Origin: Lentimicrobiaceae bacterium
GTDB taxonomy: Bacteria > Bacteroidota > Bacteroidia > Bacteroidales > F082
Assembly: GCA_015061315.1 (NCBI GenBank)
Contig: SUWV01000013.1
Coordinates: 1-59,057, forward strand
Length of the DNA stretch: 59,057 nucleotides
Direction of reading: 5' to 3'
This document shows positions 1-7,982 of this stretch, piece by piece; position 1 is the stretch's first letter; the number at the start of each line of letters is the position of its first letter. Made by a program: the position numbers and the translations under genes. The notes below the pieces were generated by a model. That model saw only the letters and a program-made list of their open reading frames with translations, searched no databases and was not told the DNA's origin.

Positions 1-44
1 GAAGTAAAGCGGGAACTAATATTTTGAAAAGTTTCTATTCTGAT

Positions 45-129
45 AGAAAATAAAAAAGACTCGTAGAACAGCCGGTAGCAGGAAGATACATTGAACCCTG
101 TGGTGCCAATTCTATAAGTCTTTTTCCAC
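45..129 (-). ncRNA. Candidate 6S-like structured small RNA
   Basis: On the minus strand a perfect -7 box is followed by about 85 nt that can fold into one long rod. The closing stem pairs positions 53-68 with 110-125 (16 positions with one C-A mismatch and one G-U). An internal bubble follows, then a short inner stem (CAGG/CCTG) and an apical loop. The closing stem runs into a U-rich tract, so it could also end transcription. No plausible reading frame lies here. A closing stem with central bubble and terminal hairpin is the plan of 6S RNA, and a 6S-Flavo family is known from Bacteroidota; I cannot confirm membership by eye. It lies just downstream of the rhomboid gene, which is read in the same direction. 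Confidence 0.5.
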
Positions 130-132
130 CTG

Positions 133-140
133 CAAAGATA
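133..140 (-). promoter_or_regulatory. -7 box (TATCTTTG) of the small RNA
   Basis: Minus strand reads TATCTTTGC, the Bacteroidota sigma -7 consensus TAnnTTTG, with a CTTTG about 16 nt further upstream as a possible -33 element. Predicted start is near 127-129, at GGTGG. Confidence 0.6.
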
Positions 141-182
141 TAACAAATTTTGTTGGCAAAGCTTTGAAATAGAGAAAATATT

Positions 183-902
183 TTATTTTTTCCTAAACCT
201 GTAAACTACCGTAAGTTCGTCTTTATCAGGTTCTGGAACGTCCCAATAAGGTTTATCATCATTAGTGTCATTGTCATCGTCAGAGTCATTGTCATCGTCC
301 TCATCTTCCCAAATATATTCTTCGCGTTGCGGTCCTTCTTTCTTGAAATAAATAGCTAAAACGATTCCCATGACGAATCCTGCGAGATGTCCTTCCCAAG
401 AGATGTTGTTTTCTATGGCGTATTTAGGATATAATCCCCAGACAAGACTTCCGTAAAGAAAAACAACGATGAGAGAAATGATTATCAATTTTCTGTCTCT
501 TCTGATGAAACCGCTAAGCATGAGGAAAAACGTCAGTCCGTATACAAAGCCGCTCGCCCCGATATGAACGCCGTCACGAGCCATACACCATGTTATAAGT
601 CCTGTAGAGAACATTAATATAAGGAGTATTTTGTTTGCGATTGGTCGATAGAAATAATAGAGAGATGCGCCTAAGACAAGTATCGGCACTGTGTTAGCAA
701 AGAGATGATGCCAGTCGCCGTGGATGAAATGAAAGAGCAGGATTCCTGGCAGACCTTCAGCAGATATCGGTTTTATTCCGAGAAAAGAAAAATCAAGACC
801 AAAAACGGTTTCAACAATTTTTACAAGCCACATTATCAACACCAATATTATCGGGATAATGAGACTTGAAGTTAGAAGCCGTTTTTCATCTTGAGTTTCC
901 AT
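183..902 (-). CDS. Rhomboid family intramembrane serine protease
   Basis: This inner-membrane protease is predicted to cut transmembrane substrates within the bilayer. The 239-aa protein has a first hydrophobic segment at about 12-34, then the rhomboid HGDWHHLFAN segment (61-70), the catalytic serine motif GASG (Ser117) and the catalytic histidine in GHLAG (His172). These give a complete Ser-His dyad plus the oxyanion-hole Asn70. About five to six further membrane helices lie between and after them. The soluble C-terminal tail (about 190-225) is strikingly acidic, a run of Asp/Glu/Asn, before a basic end; its role is unknown. The next gene upstream on the strand, purE, is separated by a repeat array, so the two are probably separate units. 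The substrate cannot be told from sequence. Confidence 0.9.
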   Translation of the reverse strand: METQDEKRLLTSSLIIPIILVLIMWLVKIVETVFGLDFSFLGIKPISAEGLPGILLFHFIHGDWHHLFANTVPILVLGASLYYFYRPIANKILLILMFSTGLITWCMARDGVHIGASGFVYGLTFFLMLSGFIRRDRKLIIISLIVVFLYGSLVWGLYPKYAIENNISWEGHLAGFVMGIVLAIYFKKEGPQREEYIWEDEDDDNDSDDDNDTNDDKPYWDVPEPDKDELTVVYRFRKK

Positions 903-905
903 TTT

Positions 906-994
906 TAGAGTCTACGGTCTACAGACTACAGACTACAGACTTTGTCCTATATGTTATACACAAGGACTATCGACTGTTGTCCGTAGACTGTAGT
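906..994. repeat. Heptamer array (GACTACA type) with inverted arms
   Basis: The left arm is a run of 7-nt words (GTCTACG, GTCTACA, GACTACA, GACTACA). The right arm carries the complement (GACTGTTGTCCGTAGAC), with GTCTACGG/CCGTAGAC pairing exactly. The array starts right after the purE stop codon (minus strand), so it would form the 3' end of the purE transcript. Confidence 0.85.
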
Positions 995-995
995 C

Positions 996-1499
996 TTAAT
1001 TAGTCTTGAAATTATATTTTATCTCTTTAAGGTCTTCGTTTGCCTTGGCGATTTTCTTTTTAAGACCTTCTTTATAATCAACGACTTTCTTCGCTATGTT
1101 TTCATCTGCCACTGCAAGCATCTGAGCTGCGAGTATAGCTGCATTGAGAGAAGCGTTGATGCCTACTGTCGCTACAGGTATTCCTGGAGGCATCTGCACT
1201 ATTGAGAAGAGAGCGTCCATTTCCATGGCGGTTCTTACTGGTATACCGATGACTGGTATCGGCGTCATTGCTGCGATTACACCTGGAAGATGTGCTGCCA
1301 TACCTGCTGCTGCTATGATAACTTTTATGCCACGAGCCTGAGCGTTACGAGCAAACTCCTCTACGAGTTCAGGAGTACGGTGCGCACTTAAAGCATTCAT
1401 TTCAAAAGGAATGCCCATCTCATCTAAAAACTTTATACCACTTTCTAAAACAGGAAGATCAGAAGTGCTTCCCATAATGATACTTACTACTGGGTTCAT
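996..1499 (-). CDS. purE: N5-carboxyaminoimidazole ribonucleotide mutase
   Basis: Class I PurE moves the carboxyl group from N5-CAIR to give CAIR in purine synthesis. The 167-aa protein opens with [13 protein letters not shown], the PurE phosphate-binding signature. SAHRTPE follows, with the catalytic His, then [11 protein letters not shown] and the [10 protein letters not shown] strand, all in normal order and spacing. I chose the ATG at 1499, not one seven codons upstream, because a TATCTTTG -7 box at 1518-1525 puts the transcript start near 1511. No purK is adjacent. Downstream lies a repeat array rather than a classical terminator. Confidence 0.96.
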   Translation of the reverse strand: MNPVVSIIMGSTSDLPVLESGIKFLDEMGIPFEMNALSAHRTPELVEEFARNAQARGIKVIIAAAGMAAHLPGVIAAMTPIPVIGIPVRTAMEMDALFSIVQMPPGIPVATVGINASLNAAILAAQMLAVADENIAKKVVDYKEGLKKKIAKANEDLKEIKYNFKTN

Positions 1500-1517
1500 A
1501 TAATAATTCTTTTTTTG

Positions 1518-1525
1518 CAAAGATA
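1518..1525 (-). promoter_or_regulatory. -7 box for purE
   Basis: TATCTTTGC on the minus strand, 18 nt before the chosen purE ATG. This sets the start codon by ruling out the upstream in-frame ATG. Confidence 0.7.
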
Positions 1526-1576
1526 AGAAATATGGCTAAAGAATAAAAATTAAAAAGATAAGTTTTTTAATATTAA

Positions 1577-1604
1577 AGGCTGCCATATTTTAAGATGACA
1601 GCCT
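1577..1604 (-). terminator. Hairpin after gadB
   Basis: On the minus strand AGGCTGTCAT...ATGGCAGCCT forms a 10-position stem with one mismatch, followed by TTTAATATT. It is a canonical hairpin about 25 nt past the gadB stop, at a transcript end with no short-word array. Confidence 0.65.
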
Positions 1605-1629
1605 CTCCTTCATTATTATTTACCAATTG

Positions 1630-3063
1630 TTATTTACAATGATGTTTTCCTCCATGGTTGAAACTATGTTTTGGATGGATATTTCTATTGACTTCCACTC
1701 TCGATTGTGTTGGATAACTGAGTTTATCTAACTCCGTCACAGCCATTCTGATGTCATTCAAAAGCATATCAGCCATATCGCGACTAAAGCCCTGACGGCA
1801 TACAATTCTCATCACGACACATTGTTCCAAGTCTTTCGGCAAGGTATAGGCTGGCACCATCCAGCCGTTTTGCTGTAACTTATATTGCAAATCGTACAAC
1901 GTCCAGTTTGCGACTTTATCGTACTTAGGATTAAGCGACCAGATAAAGAGAGGATTCACAATCTCTGTGCTATAGTTCTTAAACTGAGGCATCTTGCCGA
2001 TTTCATTATGTAGATATTCAGCGATATCCATCGAGTTTTGTTGTATCGCCTTATAACCTTGGAATCCTAATCTTATGAATTGATAATATTGTCCCAAGAC
2101 TTGTGCTGCTGGACGTGAGAAATTAAGTCCAACCTGAGTAATGTCGGCGCCGAGATAGTTGACGCTAAACGACATCTCTTCCGGGAGATATTTCTTATCG
2201 CGCCATATCGTCCATCCTAAGCCCGGATAAACGAGACCGTATTTATGACCAGATGTACTAATCGACAAGACATTATCTAATCTGAAATCCCATTTCACGT
2301 GAGGTTTGAGGAATGGCAAGATAAAACCACCTGAAGCAGCATCGACGTGGATACATAATTGGTTACCGGTCTTTTTGTTGAATTTGGTAACTTCCTTGTC
2401 GAGTTCTTCAATATCGTCGTTCATACCTGTCCACGTGCAGCCTGCAATAGGCACGATACAGATAGTATTTTCGTCACACATCTCGATAGCCTTCTTAGGA
2501 TCTAAGGTCGGGTTTTCAGTAGTGAGCGGCACTGTACGCATCTCTATCTGCCAGAGCTGAGCAAATTTCTCCCACACAACCTGATAGCCTGTAGACACCA
2601 CGAAGTTAGGTTTGTCGTAAGGCTTACCTTGTTCCATTCTTCTTTTACGCCAGCGCATCCATGCCGAAACGCCGCCGAGCATACAAGCCTCCGATGAGCC
2701 GATACCGAGAGCTCCTGTCTTCCATTTGTTTGTCTCAGGTGTATTCCATAGGTTAGCGATAATATTGATACATTTCTGACCCATCACCGCAATACGAGGA
2801 TATTCCGTTTCGTCTATATAGTTGATACTGATGGCTTCATTCATCAGTTTTGTAGCATATTCGTCCATGTATGTAGTGACGAAAGTAGCGAGGTTTAGTC
2901 GAGGTTGAGTTTGAGGATAAGTCTCATCTTTAACCATCTGATAAGCTATTTGAGGTGTTGTAGGTGCATCAGGGATTCTATCCACTGGTGATGGATTGAT
3001 CATTGCATCTGTTCCAAAGACATCGCTTTTAGCGTCTCCATGTCTGAAATTAAAATCTTTCAT
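1630..3063 (-). CDS. gadB: Glutamate decarboxylase
   Basis: This PLP enzyme converts L-glutamate to GABA and CO2, consuming a proton. The 477-aa length matches the family. SGHKYG carries the PLP lysine (Lys274), HVDAASGG carries the cofactor-contacting aspartate (Asp241), and GSSEACMLGG is the substrate/PLP-phosphate region. The C-terminus is His-rich and ends KHHCK. In E. coli GadB a histidine in the C-terminal tail closes the active site at neutral pH, so a comparable pH switch is plausible. A GadC-like antiporter lies about 14 kb away rather than adjacent. Together they could form a glutamate/GABA acid-resistance pair. Transcription appears monocistronic, with a hairpin behind it. Confidence 0.95.
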   Translation of the reverse strand: MKDFNFRHGDAKSDVFGTDAMINPSPVDRIPDAPTTPQIAYQMVKDETYPQTQPRLNLATFVTTYMDEYATKLMNEAISINYIDETEYPRIAVMGQKCINIIANLWNTPETNKWKTGALGIGSSEACMLGGVSAWMRWRKRRMEQGKPYDKPNFVVSTGYQVVWEKFAQLWQIEMRTVPLTTENPTLDPKKAIEMCDENTICIVPIAGCTWTGMNDDIEELDKEVTKFNKKTGNQLCIHVDAASGGFILPFLKPHVKWDFRLDNVLSISTSGHKYGLVYPGLGWTIWRDKKYLPEEMSFSVNYLGADITQVGLNFSRPAAQVLGQYYQFIRLGFQGYKAIQQNSMDIAEYLHNEIGKMPQFKNYSTEIVNPLFIWSLNPKYDKVANWTLYDLQYKLQQNGWMVPAYTLPKDLEQCVVMRIVCRQGFSRDMADMLLNDIRMAVTELDKLSYPTQSRVEVNRNIHPKHSFNHGGKHHCK

Positions 3064-3146
3064 AGTGTTTGTTTTTTTAAATAATAATGCCGTAAAAACA
3101 CAATGAAAGAAGTTTTGTTTGTTAAGGAAAAGTAAATGCCAACAGT

Positions 3147-3524
3147 CTACATCTCTCCTTTGATTCTATCAATTTCTCTTCTTTCCTTTTTGGTCGGACG
3201 TCCTGCGCCTCTGTCGCGATATTCGACTTTATATGCGTGGATAAATTCTATTCTCTCGTATTCTTCTTTCGGAGTCAAATCAATATAAACTTCCTCGACT
3301 TGCTTTGGCGAGACACGACTTTTGGGAATGCTTTTTACTTCGACTACTTTATGAAGCTGACCAAGTTGTACTTGTATCTGCTCGCCTATCTTGACATCAC
3401 GTGATGGCTTGATGGAAGTATCATTAATCTTAACCTTACCACCTTTACAGGCATCGGCAGCAAGAGTACGCGTCTTGAAAAGACGTGCACACCATAACCA
3501 TTTATCTATTCTGAGCTCTTCCAT
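3147..3524 (-). CDS. S4-domain RNA-binding protein, Hsp15 type
   Basis: The 125-aa protein starts MEELRIDKWLW and continues through an S4 fold (ARLFKTRTLAADAC..GKVKIND). That is the signature of Hsp15/HslR, which binds stalled 50S subunits carrying peptidyl-tRNA. The C-terminal third is basic (GRPTKKERREIDR). A 13-codon upstream extension in the same frame is read entirely from a repeat array (ACAGTCAACAGT words), so I place the start at the internal ATG. It sits between gadB and der on the same strand. The family call is firm; its exact partner in this organism is inferred. Confidence 0.88.
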   Translation of the reverse strand: MEELRIDKWLWCARLFKTRTLAADACKGGKVKINDTSIKPSRDVKIGEQIQVQLGQLHKVVEVKSIPKSRVSPKQVEEVYIDLTPKEEYERIEFIHAYKVEYRDRGAGRPTKKERREIDRIKGEM

Positions 3525-3530
3525 TTTTTT

Positions 3531-3609
3531 GTCAACAGACAACGGACAACAGTCAACAGTCATCGTCCACAGTCATTGTCAATTGTTAATTGTTAACTGT
3601 TAATTACAA
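3531..3609. repeat. Heptamer array grading from CAACAGT to AATTGTT
   Basis: Successive 7-nt words (CAACAGA, CAACGGA, CAACAGT, CAACAGT) shift into ATTGTCA, ATTGTTA, ATTGTTA, ACTGTTA. The array begins immediately after the der stop codon (minus strand) and runs up to the S4 gene start. Confidence 0.85.
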
Positions 3610-4917
3610 TTATTTTTCTCTGAAAAATAATTGTATCGGCACTCCGTTGAAGTTCCAGTTCTGTCTTATCTTATTTTCCAAGAAACGACAGTATGACTCT
3701 TTGACGTCTTTTGGAAGATTACAGAAGAAGATGAACTGTGGAGTAGGACTCTTCAGCTGTGTGATATATTTTATCTTGAGATAACGGTTTCTTGAAGCAA
3801 TTTGTGGAGGTTGTGCTGATATTATCTCTAATAATGTGTCGTTAAGTTCACGTACTGGCACTCTGCGTTCGCGGTTTTCATACACCTGATGTAAAGCCTC
3901 CAAGACGCGGAATGTCCTTTGACGATTTATCGCAGAAGTAAAGATGATTGGATAATCGGTGAAAGGTGCTGTCTTCTCTCTTATCATCTTCTCAAACTGA
4001 AGGTGTGTGTTGGAGTCTTTCTCTACTAAGTCCCATTTATTTACAATGAGAACGAGACCTTTTTTATTTCTCTCGATAAGACGTAAGATATTCATATCTT
4101 GTGCCTCGAATCCTTGTGTCGCGTCGATGATGAGAGCGGCTACGTCGCATTCTTCGATGGCGCGTATCGAGCGCATGACAGAATAGAACTCTATATTTTC
4201 CGAGACCTTGCTTTTCTTACGAAGACCGGCAGTGTCAACAAGGACGAAGTCCATATTGAAGGCATTGAAACGAGTGTTGTTGCTGTCGCGCGTAGTTCCG
4301 GCAATGTCTGTTACGATATGACGATCATGTCCCAAGAAGGCGTTAATCATAGATGACTTGCCAACATTAGGGCGACCTACGAGAGCGAATCGAGGAAGTC
4401 CATCGTAAGTATCTGTTGTGTCGTTAGGAAGATATTTCACAACTTCATCCAAAAGCTCGCCGGTACCTGTTCCTGTCATGGCAGAGAAAGCGAATATGTC
4501 GCCGAGACCTAAGGTATAGAAGTCGGCGATGTTACTTTCCTTGTTAGGGATGTCGGTCTTGTTGACAGCGAGTAATACTTTTTTCTTGCTGCGACGAAGT
4601 ATCAAGGCGACGTCTTCATCAAGTACGTGGAGACCTTCTTTACCATCGACAACAAATATTATAACATCGGCTTCTTCAATAGCGAGATCAACTTGTTTTC
4701 TAATCTCTTCTTCAAAAATATCGTCAGAACCAACGACATAACCTCCTGTATCTATCACCGTAAACGACTTTCCGTTCCAGTCGCTGTGACCATAATGACG
4801 GTCGCGAGTCACGCCGCTCGTCTCTTCCACGATAGCTTGACGTGTCTGTACCAAACGATTAAAAAATGTCGATTTACCTACATTAGGTCTTCCTACTATT
4901 GCAACAATATTACTCAT
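3610..4917 (-). CDS. der: Ribosome biogenesis GTPase Der (EngA)
   Basis: Der has two tandem GTPase domains and acts in 50S subunit assembly. This 435-aa protein shows both. The first begins IVAIVGRPNVGKST with DTGG and NKTD. The second begins FALVGRPNVGKSS with DTAG and NKWD. A KH-like C-terminal domain (KIKYITQLKSPTPQFIFF) follows. I use the ATG at 4917: the -7 box at 4942-4949 puts the transcript start downstream of the alternative ATG nine codons earlier. It is followed by era in the minus-strand gene order, with a repeat array between, so the two probably have separate transcripts. Confidence 0.96.
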   Translation of the reverse strand: MSNIVAIVGRPNVGKSTFFNRLVQTRQAIVEETSGVTRDRHYGHSDWNGKSFTVIDTGGYVVGSDDIFEEEIRKQVDLAIEEADVIIFVVDGKEGLHVLDEDVALILRRSKKKVLLAVNKTDIPNKESNIADFYTLGLGDIFAFSAMTGTGTGELLDEVVKYLPNDTTDTYDGLPRFALVGRPNVGKSSMINAFLGHDRHIVTDIAGTTRDSNNTRFNAFNMDFVLVDTAGLRKKSKVSENIEFYSVMRSIRAIEECDVAALIIDATQGFEAQDMNILRLIERNKKGLVLIVNKWDLVEKDSNTHLQFEKMIREKTAPFTDYPIIFTSAINRQRTFRVLEALHQVYENRERRVPVRELNDTLLEIISAQPPQIASRNRYLKIKYITQLKSPTPQFIFFCNLPKDVKESYCRFLENKIRQNWNFNGVPIQLFFREK

Positions 4918-4941
4918 TTCTATATTTTTTTCGATGATTTG

Positions 4942-4949
4942 CAAAGATA
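4942..4949 (-). promoter_or_regulatory. -7 box for der
   Basis: TATCTTTGC on the minus strand, 25 nt upstream of the der ATG. It supports the shorter reading frame. Confidence 0.7.
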
Positions 4950-4958
4950 AGAAAAAAA

Positions 4959-5038
4959 GTCAACAAGTCAATAACTCAACGAGTCAACAAGTTTTTTCAA
5001 AATCCCTTTAACCCTTTAATCCTTTAACCCTTTACTCC
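4959..5038. repeat. Octamer arrays (AGTCAACA and AACCCTTT types)
   Basis: Two word families sit end to end: AGTCAACA, AGTCAATA, ACTCAACG, AGTCAACA, then AACCCTTT, AATCCTTT, AACCCTTT, ACTCCTT. On the minus strand the second set starts directly after the era stop codon. Confidence 0.85.
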
Positions 5039-5923
5039 TTAAAAATCATAACTAAAGTTTCTCAACTCATCTTCATTGTCACGCCAGTCTTTGCTGACTT
5101 TAACGTTAAGGTCGAGGAATATCTTCTTACCTGTAAACTCTTCGATGTCGCCTCTTGCCATGATGCCGAGTTTCTTGATAGCGCTGCCTGCCTTACCTAT
5201 TAATATAGCTTTCTGCGAGTCGCGAGCCGCATAGATGGTAGCTCTGATATTTATCATCTTCTTGCTTTCCTCATAAGCATCAACGACGACTTCCACCGAA
5301 TAAGGAATCTCTTGTTTATAGATGAGCAATATTTTCTCTCTTATTATCTCAGAAATGAAAAAGCGCATCGATCTGTCGGTAAACTCGTCTTTTGGGAAAT
5401 AAGGCGGACATTCCGGAAGTTTCTCCAAGATACAGTCGAAGATGTGACTTATATTGGCGTGATGGAGAGCCGAGATCGGGAATATGGTCGCTGCTGGAAG
5501 TGTATTCTGCCAGAAATTAACAGCGCTCGTCACTCCTTCCTGATCTGACAAATCTATCTTATTCAAAAGAACGAAGATAGGAATATCGTTGATTTTTTGT
5601 AGTCGATCCACCGTCTTCTCGTCGATTTTTTTATCTGTGATGTCGACGACGTACAATATCAAATCGGCGTCGATGAAAGCCACATTCACAAACTGATTCA
5701 TCACTTCGTGCATCTTATAAGCTGGATTTTTTATGATTCCTGGCGTATCCGAGAACACAATTTGGAACTCATCGCCGTTCACAATACCCAAAATACGATG
5801 TCTTGTAGTCTGCGCTTTCGATGTCACGATAGAAATTTTCTCGCCTACAAATTCATTCATAAGCGTTGATTTTCCGACATTTGGCTTTCCTATAATATTT
5901 ACATAACCTGCTTTGTGATTCAT
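5039..5923 (-). CDS. era: GTPase Era
   Basis: Era is a GTPase that binds 16S rRNA near the anti-Shine-Dalgarno end and promotes 30S maturation. The 294-aa protein begins GYVNIIGKPNVGKST (P-loop), then shows the switch II DTPG and the NKID specificity motif. A C-terminal KH domain follows (ILIGKAGSAIKKLGIMAR). The length is standard. A weak -7-like TTACTTTG lies just upstream on the minus strand. The gene is unambiguous; its position next to der puts two ribosome-assembly GTPases side by side. Confidence 0.96.
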   Translation of the reverse strand: MNHKAGYVNIIGKPNVGKSTLMNEFVGEKISIVTSKAQTTRHRILGIVNGDEFQIVFSDTPGIIKNPAYKMHEVMNQFVNVAFIDADLILYVVDITDKKIDEKTVDRLQKINDIPIFVLLNKIDLSDQEGVTSAVNFWQNTLPAATIFPISALHHANISHIFDCILEKLPECPPYFPKDEFTDRSMRFFISEIIREKILLIYKQEIPYSVEVVVDAYEESKKMINIRATIYAARDSQKAILIGKAGSAIKKLGIMARGDIEEFTGKKIFLDLNVKVSKDWRDNEDELRNFSYDF

Positions 5924-6059
5924 ATTGAATTTATTTTAACTCAGATTGCAAAGTAACAAAATATCTTCTTGTCCTCGTAAGTTGTGAGAAAAAAATAAAG
6001 GACTGTTTTAGCACGCAATATTCTTTTCCAATTTTACTCTCACTTTTGCTTTCTTTTCT

Positions 6060-6067
6060 TATCTTTG
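6060..6067 (+). promoter_or_regulatory. -7 box for the PagL-like gene
   Basis: TATCTTTGCAC, 27 nt before the chosen ATG. A -33 TTTG at the usual spacing is not evident. Confidence 0.6.
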
Positions 6068-6093
6068 CACACAAAAATAATAAACATTTTGTA

Positions 6094-7398
6094 ATGAAGA
6101 GATTTTTATTGTTATCGTTTTTAGTTATTTCTATAACTTCATTTTCATTAGCTCAAGAAAAAGCTCAAGACAATTCAAAAAATAAATTTTCCCAATGGTA
6201 TATTGAGCCGGCCATACGTTACGGAACCTATATCCCTTTCGTAGAACGTCACAAATATCTCGCCGAGAGTCATCAGTACAACTTCGACTTGCATGTTGGT
6301 TATCAGACCACAGGAAAGAAAGAATGGGAACAATGTTTCAACTTTCCATCTTACGGTTTCTTTTTCCGCTACGAGCATAACACCATCGACAGTGCAAAAT
6401 ACGAACATCGCGATGCCAACGGACTTCCAGTCACAGAATATATCAACACCATAGGCGATTGCTATTCGGTAGGAGGTTTTATCAACGGCAACTTCTACAG
6501 AGGACGCAATTGGTCGTTTGACTATGACATCCTCGCAGGCTTGTCCTTCTGGCCAAAATATGGCAACGAGTTCATTGGTTCTTTAATGAATGTTCATTTA
6601 GGAATTGACGTCGGACCTACTTTCAGAATAAGTCGCAACATGGACTTAGGATTGCGTTTCTGGTTTGCACACTCTTCCAACGGCGCTATAGTGTTACCTA
6701 ATCATGGTGTCAACGTCTATGGTTATCAGCTGAATTGCCGCTATAATATCAACGGAAGAGAAGAGTTTACCCGCAGCGAATGGGAGCCATTTAAGAAGAA
6801 GACATATATTTTCCTCAGCGAGGCACCTGGATTTTTACAGACCAACACCAAACGTAACGGAGAGATATCCGGCGAACCTGGATATTATTTCAGCAACACT
6901 TTCAGAGTCGGTGTCTCACGTCATTTCCACCCTATATTCAGATATGATGTCGGCTTAGACTTATGCTATACTGGCGAGACAAAAGTGAAATACCTACAAG
7001 CCAAAGACGAATATGAAGCTGGTATCTTGAACATTCCTTTGTGCGAATATCGCCCGATAAACTCAATGCACGTAGCGGCTTCCGCCATGTTCGAGATTTT
7101 GTATAACAAAGTCGCTTTCTGCATCGGAGTCTCATATTACTTATATCATGGCATTTACAACGGAACCGACGAGAAAAAATCATGGGCTCTCTCAGGCACA
7201 TCACCTTTCGAAAGCCAATATCTTCCAAGCGCATATACCAACTATTATGAAAGACTTGGTTTCAAATATTATTTTGGAAAGAAAGGCAATCAATTTGTAG
7301 GCGCTTTCATGAAGGTTCATAAAGCTTCCATCGACTATATCGAATGGACTTACGGAATTAATTTAGATGTTTTTAGACAATTTAAAGCACAGGATTAA
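6094..7398 (+). CDS. Acyloxyacyl hydrolase, PagL (lipid A deacylase) family
   Basis: Predicted outer-membrane beta-barrel enzyme that removes an acyl chain from lipid A. The 434-aa protein has a clear signal peptide (MKRFLLLSFLVISITSFSLA). The barrel contains the Bacteroidota-type WEQCFNFPSYG segment and the PagL catalytic motif in FAHSSNG (His193, Ser195), then LPNHGVNVYG. It is two to three times longer than Pseudomonas PagL because of a C-terminal region of alternating aromatic strands, as usual for Bacteroidota members. The start was chosen after the -7 box; an in-frame ATG 16 codons earlier lies upstream of the predicted transcript start. It is monocistronic, with its own hairpin terminator. 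Substrate specificity is not visible. Confidence 0.8.
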   Translation: MKRFLLLSFLVISITSFSLAQEKAQDNSKNKFSQWYIEPAIRYGTYIPFVERHKYLAESHQYNFDLHVGYQTTGKKEWEQCFNFPSYGFFFRYEHNTIDSAKYEHRDANGLPVTEYINTIGDCYSVGGFINGNFYRGRNWSFDYDILAGLSFWPKYGNEFIGSLMNVHLGIDVGPTFRISRNMDLGLRFWFAHSSNGAIVLPNHGVNVYGYQLNCRYNINGREEFTRSEWEPFKKKTYIFLSEAPGFLQTNTKRNGEISGEPGYYFSNTFRVGVSRHFHPIFRYDVGLDLCYTGETKVKYLQAKDEYEAGILNIPLCEYRPINSMHVAASAMFEILYNKVAFCIGVSYYLYHGIYNGTDEKKSWALSGTSPFESQYLPSAYTNYYERLGFKYYFGKKGNQFVGAFMKVHKASIDYIEWTYGINLDVFRQFKAQD

Positions 7399-7440
7399 AG
7401 TTAAGTTTTTGCGTAATTAATAGTTTTATGTGATATATAT

Positions 7441-7475
7441 AAGGGCGACAAATGAAGTTTATTGTCGCCTTTATA
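7441..7475 (+). terminator. Hairpin after the PagL-like gene
   Basis: AAGGGCGACAA...TTGTCGCCTTT forms a GC-rich 8-bp core stem followed by a short T/A tract. This is one of the few gene ends here without a short-word array. Confidence 0.6.
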
Positions 7476-7588
7476 ACTTTATCACGAGATAGGCAAACTA
7501 AAAATGTATTGATAACCCGACATTTAACCCCAAAGTTTATAGTACACTTTTTTTTGAAAAAATACTTGACTTGTAAAGAAACATGATT

Positions 7589-7596
7589 TATCTTTG
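7589..7596 (+). promoter_or_regulatory. Promoter of the initiator tRNA
   Basis: TATCTTTGC -7 box with CTTGAC about 18 nt upstream as a -33 element. It starts transcription about 40 nt before the mature tRNA. Confidence 0.65.
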
Positions 7597-7644
7597 CAGT
7601 CTCAAACAAAAACAACTAAACGTTGTTTAGTTTGCAGTTCATGA

Positions 7645-7718
<74 letters not shown>

Positions 7719-7723
7719 CTACG

Positions 7724-7755
7724 AAGAGGATACAGCAAAGTGTCCTCTTTTTTTT
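7724..7755 (+). terminator. Terminator after tRNA-fMet
   Basis: AAGAGGATACA and TGTCCTCTT pair with one bulged T, followed by an eight-T run. Classical Rho-independent form. Confidence 0.85.
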
Positions 7756-7756
7756 A

Positions 7757-7982
7757 TTAGCCAATATCCACCAAATAATCATCCGCTAAATAACGCGAAA
7801 GAACACTAAAGAATTATCCACTAAATAACACAAAAGAACACTAAATAACACGAAAGAATTATCCACAAAAAAGCACGAAAGAACACCCAATCCTTTCGTG
7901 CTTTTTTCGCGAAATTTCGTGGACTATTATTTCGCACCCTTTCGCGTAATTTCGCGCAATTTAGTGGACCACATTTCGCGGA
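7757..7982. repeat. CCACTAAA / TTTCGTGG repeat block with inverted arms
   Basis: The left half carries 10-nt words (ACACTAAATA, ACACAAAAGA, ACACTAAATA, ACACGAAAGA). The right half carries their complements (TTTCGTGC, TTTCGTGGAC, TTTCGCGTAA, TTTAGTGG). The centre pairs GCACGAAAG with CTTTCGTGC. The block ends at the stop codon of the dCMP deaminase fusion (minus strand). Related words recur after the other tRNA at the right end of the window. Confidence 0.8.

Noticed and set aside
45..129. SRP (4.5S) RNA or tmRNA at the left edge
   Set aside because: The conserved SRP loop (GGAAGG with AGCAG pairing) and the tRNA-like end of tmRNA are not present.
3525..3563. N-terminal extension of the S4 protein
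   Set aside because: Thirteen codons read wholly from a CAACAGT heptamer array; the family starts at MEELRIDKWLW.
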